NCBI RefSeq assembly: GCF_003194085.1
Contig: NZ_CP023994.1
Span: 558,001 to 622,000 of the forward strand
Length of the DNA stretch: 64,000 bases
Source of the DNA: Aurantimicrobium photophilum
GTDB taxonomy: Bacteria > Actinomycetota > Actinomycetes > Actinomycetales > Microbacteriaceae
Reading direction: 5' to 3'
This document shows, piece by piece, positions 62,006 to 64,000 of the stretch. The position numbers and the translations under genes were made by a program. The first letter of the stretch is position 1, and every line of letters starts with the position of its first letter. The notes beneath the pieces are model-generated. The model ran no database searches and was not told where the DNA came from. It saw nothing but the letters and a program-made list of their open reading frames with translations.

Positions 62006-62736
62006 GCACTCTGAACACCTCGCGTATTTCACGTCCCCAGGTTCGACCACAGATGGCGGCGAAGCCATCTGCTCGTCCTGCTGCACCTCAGCGCGGCGGC
62101 TCTACCCCAACCGTTCAGGGAAACTTGGCACTCAAGGCACGCACGTCAATCAACAAAGGCACGTCGTGGCGCCCCAGCATTCAGGTTGTCGCTACCCGTG
62201 CACAGCGCAAAGCACGTCCCCGTGTTTTTTACGCAATCGTCACCGTTGGTGTCATTTTCGGCATCATCATCTCGAACTTGCTGCTCTCCGTGGCAGTTGC
62301 ATCGGGCGCCTATGAGATTGCTGCAATGCAGCAATCCAATAAGGAACTTGGTCGTAGTTACCAGACAATGAACCAGGATCTGGACCGCCTGTCGTCCCCT
62401 CAAAACTTGGCAGCCAACGCTGAAGCGCTCGGCATGGTCAACAACAGCACTCCTGTCTATCTGCGACTTTCTGATGGTGCCGTACTCGGAACCCCCGAGC
62501 CAGCTTCAGCAACTTCTGGCCTCATTGCAGGCGCCGAAGGTGCCGTCCCTAACTCTCTTCTGACTGGTGTGACTCTGGTTACTCAGAAAGAATCTGAAGC
62601 AAAGGCTGCAGCCGCGAAGAAGGCAGCTGCTGAGGCAGCAAAAGTAGCCCCCGTCACTGACAGCGCGCCTGCCGCTGCTGTTCCAGCTGGGCCGGTAACT
62701 TTGACCAACGGCCTTCCTAGCGTCACTACGCGCTAA
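62002..62736 (+). CDS. ftsL: FtsL-like cell division protein
   Basis: 244 residues with one membrane helix (about 77-100, [21 protein letters not shown]), a short coiled coil after it ([18 protein letters not shown]) and the [17 protein letters not shown] segment typical of actinobacterial FtsL/septum-forming proteins. N-terminal 75 residues are basic and disordered; the last 60 are Ala/Lys/Pro-rich. Assigned by topology and by its place between rsmH and ftsI, since FtsL sequences diverge strongly. It is longer than E. coli FtsL (121 residues). Confidence 0.82.
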   Translation: MSTLNTSRISRPQVRPQMAAKPSARPAAPQRGGSTPTVQGNLALKARTSINKGTSWRPSIQVVATRAQRKARPRVFYAIVTVGVIFGIIISNLLLSVAVASGAYEIAAMQQSNKELGRSYQTMNQDLDRLSSPQNLAANAEALGMVNNSTPVYLRLSDGAVLGTPEPASATSGLIAGAEGAVPNSLLTGVTLVTQKESEAKAAAAKKAAAEAAKVAPVTDSAPAAAVPAGPVTLTNGLPSVTTR

Positions 62737-62782
62737 GGACGTGCTAGCGGCTCAGAATCGCTCGTAAGGCTTAAGGAACAGT

Positions 62783-64000
62783 GTGAGAAAAAACCCCGTC
62801 ACATTCCGCGCAACTGTTGTGCTGGCGTTTGTGGTGTTCCTGGTGAGCGTTTTCGTTATTCGCCTGATCGATATTCAGGTCATTGAAGCAGCTGCGCTGA
62901 CGCAACAGTCAGTAGACAAGCGTTCAATCCCGACAACCGTCTATGCCAAGCGTGGCCAAATCACGGACAAGAACGGCATCGTTCTTGCTGACAGCGTGAT
63001 GCGTTACAACGTCACGGTTTCGCCCAAAAACGCTAAAGACTTCCTGCGTCAAACAGATCGCTCAGAGGTGACGATTACTCCTCAGCAAGCGGCAATTGAA
63101 ATTGGAACCCTGACCGGGCAGAAGCCCGAAGAGATTCTCAAAATCATTGCTGATGCCCTGGCCGAGAACCCGAAGTCTGACTTTGCCTATATCAAGAAGG
63201 CTGTTGATGTAGACACCTTCCGGGCACTCAACGCACTTGAAATTCCGTGGTTGTTCTTCGAACAGGCCCCTGGCCGCACCTATCCCAATGGTGCTGTCGC
63301 GGGTAACTTGCTGGGATTTGTTGGTGCCGATGGCCTCGCTCAGGCAGGTCTGGAAACTGGTTGGGACAGCTGTGTTGCCGGCATCAACGGTGAAGAAATG
63401 TATCAACGCGGTGCTGATGGTGTTCGCATTCCAGGCAGTACCGTTACGAGTGTGAAGAGCCAAAACGGTGGAACGCTCAAGCTCACCATTGACTCTGATT
63501 TACAGTGGTTTGTTCAGCAATCACTGGCCAAGCAGGTAGATAAGTATTCTGCCGCGTGGGGCATTGCCGTAGTTCAGGAAGCAAAAACCGGAAAGCTGCT
63601 TGCTGTTGCCGATTACCCGACACTCGATCCCAACAATGTGGATGCTACGGCAGATGCAAACCGTGGTTCACGCGCCTTCATGAGCCCCTATGAGCCCGGT
63701 TCAACCATGAAGCCCATCACGGCGTCCATGTTGATTGATACAGGTGTTGCCACACCTGAGACCCAAGTCTGGGACCCCTACTACATCAAGTTTCCTAACG
63801 GTGCTGAAGTTACTGATGCTGTGATGCACGGAACACTTCCTCTGACATTGACCGGTGTGATTGAGCAGTCCTCGAACGTGGGAATGTCCCAGCTCGGTGA
63901 CACATTGGCACCAGATCAGCGCTATGACTACATGCTCAAGTTTGGGCTTTCATCCGTTTCGGCATCTGGTTACCCAGCCGAGTCCGCCGGTATTTTGGCT
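62783..64000 (+). CDS. ftsI: Peptidoglycan transpeptidase FtsI (PBP3), 3' truncated by window edge
   Basis: Class B penicillin-binding protein of the septum. GTG 62783 has AAGGA 5 bases upstream. A membrane helix is at about residues 8-30, the dimerisation domain follows (KRGQITDKNGIVLADSV), and the transpeptidase domain starts near 240. Active-site Ser307 is in GSTMKPIT (SxxK), and the SSN motif (EQSSNVG) is present; KTG lies beyond base 64000. 406 codons are in the window; full length is probably about 580-600. Confidence 0.95.
   Translation, partial: MRKNPVTFRATVVLAFVVFLVSVFVIRLIDIQVIEAAALTQQSVDKRSIPTTVYAKRGQITDKNGIVLADSVMRYNVTVSPKNAKDFLRQTDRSEVTITPQQAAIEIGTLTGQKPEEILKIIADALAENPKSDFAYIKKAVDVDTFRALNALEIPWLFFEQAPGRTYPNGAVAGNLLGFVGADGLAQAGLETGWDSCVAGINGEEMYQRGADGVRIPGSTVTSVKSQNGGTLKLTIDSDLQWFVQQSLAKQVDKYSAAWGIAVVQEAKTGKLLAVADYPTLDPNNVDATADANRGSRAFMSPYEPGSTMKPITASMLIDTGVATPETQVWDPYYIKFPNGAEVTDAVMHGTLPLTLTGVIEQSSNVGMSQLGDTLAPDQRYDYMLKFGLSSVSASGYPAESAGILA

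Overview
The window is chromosomal DNA of an actinobacterium, most probably a compact-genome Microbacteriaceae of the Aurantimicrobium/Rhodoluna/Aquiluna kind. The reasons are the gene orders (leuCD-murA-plsC-gpsA-ddl-DUF3515-thiL-rsmD-recG-coaD; rpsP-khpA-rimM-trmD-rplS-lepB-rnhB-DUF2469; clgR-DUF3046-recA-recX-miaB-miaA-dapF-hflX; pknL-LysM-Rv2175c-like-idsA-DUF3040-mraZ-rsmH-ftsL-ftsI), actinobacterial marker families (DUF3515, DUF2469, DUF3046, DUF3040, ClgR, Rv2175c-like), an actinobacterial LexA box, moderate G+C by eye, and very tight gene packing. The genus is an inference. No tRNA, rRNA, CRISPR, insertion sequence or prophage was seen, and no gene-free stretch exceeds 300 bases.

Layout. 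1-14235: leucine synthesis (leuC cut by the left edge, leuD), peptidoglycan precursors (murA, ddl), phospholipid entry (plsC, gpsA), thiL, rsmD, recG, coaD, and SRP targeting (ftsY, ffh), then msrB. 14239-19375: a ComB-like gene on the minus strand, then the S16/KhpA/RimM/TrmD/L19 ribosome block with a strong terminator, lepB, rnhB, DUF2469. 19474-25056: dprA, xerC, and a minus-strand block with a K+/H+ antiporter pair, a TIGR01777 protein and a DUF4395-thioredoxin pair. 25133-28621: thyX, dapA, RNase J. 28639-35057: an alpha-glucoside uptake locus (LacI regulator, lipoprotein binding protein, two permeases, GH13 glucosidase) marked by three copies of one palindromic operator. 35114-41960: ftsK, pgsA, cinA, clgR, DUF3046, recA-recX and two small membrane proteins. 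41994-49257: miaB, miaA, dapF, several small or secreted proteins, hflX. 49258-55696: App1-like phosphatase, DedA, divergent pabC/pabB, leuS. 55715-64000: pknL, LysM protein, Rv2175c-like protein, idsA, DUF3040, then the start of the division/cell-wall cluster (mraZ, rsmH, ftsL, ftsI cut by the right edge).

The main new observation concerns expression signals. At 22 starts a TANNNT box lies exactly 6 or 7 bases before the start codon, the geometry of leaderless transcripts. Two divergent pairs (DUF3515/thiL and pabC/pabB) are separated by only 23 and 17 bases with overlapping -10 boxes facing opposite ways, so their promoters look mutually exclusive. The recA region combines a LexA box, a PafBC/RecA-NDp-type promoter and a leaderless 75-codon ORF that overlaps the recA start. 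Genes inside operons, and a few others (ddl, msrB, recA, DUF3040, mraZ), carry ordinary Shine-Dalgarno sequences instead.
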